Part shown: positions 63,167 through 64,000 of the stretch, piece by piece | How the letters are laid out: each line of letters starts with the position of its first letter | How positions within the stretch are numbered: position 1 is the first letter of the stretch | DNA from: Reichenbachiella sp. 5M10 | GTDB taxonomy: Bacteria > Bacteroidota > Bacteroidia > Cytophagales > Cyclobacteriaceae | Assembly (NCBI RefSeq): GCF_002742335.1 | Contig: NZ_MDGR01000007.1 | Span: 1,120,501 to 1,184,500, forward strand | Reading direction: 5' to 3' | DNA length: 64,000 nt | Program-made: the position numbers and the translations under genes | The notes under the pieces: generated by a model | The model's database searches: none | What the model was told of the DNA's origin: nothing | Seen by the model: the letters and a program-made list of their open reading frames with translations, nothing else

Positions 63167-64000
63167 AGTTGCGAAGATAGGGTATCGATTAGATTCTTGA
63201 TGTCTGCTTGTGTGTTGTGTAGGTGGAGGCAGATTCTGAGACGCTCCGATCCTTCGGGTACGGTTGGTGACAAGATGGCTCGGACGTCTAACCCCTCTCG
63301 TTGTAGTTGATGAGAGAGGGCTTTGACTCGGGTGTTGCCAGGTATGATGAGGGGCTGGATGGGGGTACTACTAGTTGTTTTGGAGCATTCTGGGTTGGAG
63401 CCGATTTGTTGGTCGAAGTATTGATTGAAGTAATGGGTTTTTGCTTGGATTTGTTCTTGCATAGCTGGCTGCTCGGAGAGATAGTCAAACGCTGCTTCGA
63501 TCGAATAGAGACTATGAATAGGGAGAGCAGTGGTGTAGATGAAAGGGCGCGCAAAATTGATGAGATATTCGATCAATGCTTGGGACCCGATGATGCAGGC
63601 ACCGTGTACACCCATGGCTTTGCCAAAGGTGTAAATACGAGCCAGAAACTGGTCTTGTAGGTTGAGTGAACAGACCTTGCCGTTGCCTTGTTTGCCATAT
63701 AGTCCCGTGCCGTGGGCTTCGTCTACCAAGAGTTTAGCTTCGTACCGTTGACAGATGGTGATGAGGTCATCGAAGCGTGCCATGTCACCATCCATGGAAT
63801 AGATCGATTCGATGATGACATATTTTTGGCCTTGTGCTTTCTTGAGTTTGGTCTCCAGATCATTGGGGTCATTGTGACGAAACGAATAGCTCTTGGCATG
63901 ACTCAATTGAGCCCCCTCTTTGATGCAAACATGGGAGAGACTGTCGTAAATGATCGTGTCCTGACGCTGTGGTAGGGTAGAGATCAACGCGAGATTGGCT
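63163..64000 (-). CDS. bioF: 8-amino-7-oxononanoate synthase (N-terminus outside window)
   Basis: PLP enzyme that condenses pimeloyl-thioester with alanine. The window holds about 279 C-terminal residues; the frame is open to the right edge (ANLAL before ISTLPQ), so the true start lies beyond 64000. Visible: IIYDSLSHVCIKEG, VIIESIYSMDGDMA, LLVDEAHGTGLYG, PLP lysine in TFGKAMGVHG, and the C-terminal domain. The apparent start at 63987 is a TTG codon inside the gene. First gene seen of the bioF-bioD-bioA operon. Confidence 0.95.
   Translation of the reverse strand, partial: ANLALISTLPQRQDTIIYDSLSHVCIKEGAQLSHAKSYSFRHNDPNDLETKLKKAQGQKYVIIESIYSMDGDMARFDDLITICQRYEAKLLVDEAHGTGLYGKQGNGKVCSLNLQDQFLARIYTFGKAMGVHGACIIGSQALIEYLINFARPFIYTTALPIHSLYSIEAAFDYLSEQPAMQEQIQAKTHYFNQYFDQQIGSNPECSKTTSSTPIQPLIIPGNTRVKALSHQLQREGLDVRAILSPTVPEGSERLRICLHLHNTQADIKNLIDTLSSQL

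Noticed and set aside
1-64000. Mobile elements, prophage, CRISPR arrays, restriction or toxin systems
   Set aside because: No transposase, integrase, cas, methylase-endonuclease pair or regular short repeats were found on either strand.

Overview
The window reads as a chromosomal segment from a Bacteroidota bacterium, most likely of the Cytophagales type. The signs are a type IX secretion sorting domain on a secreted DUF4114 protein, CarboxypepD_reg-like TonB receptors with DUF4374 partners, DUF6452/DUF6048-like genes, LytTR and PAS-rich two-component proteins, weak Shine-Dalgarno sites, and promoters of the TTG / TAnnTTTG kind. A genus cannot be named from the sequence alone. I see no insertion sequence, phage, CRISPR array or integron.

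Layout. 1-2.5 kb: a type IX cargo protein. 2.7-6.5 kb: a FIST sensor, a PAS histidine kinase and a LytTR response regulator in one operon. 6.5-18.4 kb: a compact set of carbohydrate genes that I read as an exopolysaccharide synthesis and export locus. It holds a TPR/outer-membrane barrel protein, a STAS-like protein coupled to a Wzx-type flippase, a tightly overlapping four-gene operon (large GT-C-like membrane protein, secreted Ig-like protein, membrane-anchored GH5-type glycosidase, GT4 glycosyltransferase) and a GT2 enzyme. 18.4-20.3 kb: a second kinase/regulator pair. 20.5-21.6 kb: two unknown genes behind near-identical upstream elements. 22-25.7 kb: tRNA-Leu and an alpha-glucuronidase/mannonate dehydratase operon behind a structured leader. 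26.1-27.9 kb: an unusual HTH-membrane-beta-lactamase-like fusion.

28-52 kb is mostly housekeeping: leuS, tRNA-Met, mpl, dnaB, guaA, dCMP deaminase and ffh. Between them lie an OmpA-like protein, a YfhO/GT4/methyltransferase operon, MATE, Nudix, RDD and UPF0114 genes, and a 58-residue zinc-ribbon gene. 52.6-59.4 kb is an iron-siderophore uptake operon (TonB receptor, DUF4374, DUF4198, DUF3325-like, DUF3649-like, PepSY). 60-64 kb is the biotin operon bioF-bioD-bioA followed by an EEP-family gene; bioF runs off the right edge.

Working together: the LytTR regulator probably controls its own operon and the exopolysaccharide locus, because paired 9-bp direct repeats with a 21-bp period, close to the known AlgR site, occur upstream of both. 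The two strongest candidates for something undescribed are this regulator-linked polysaccharide locus and the fused HTH/DUF4870/beta-lactamase protein.
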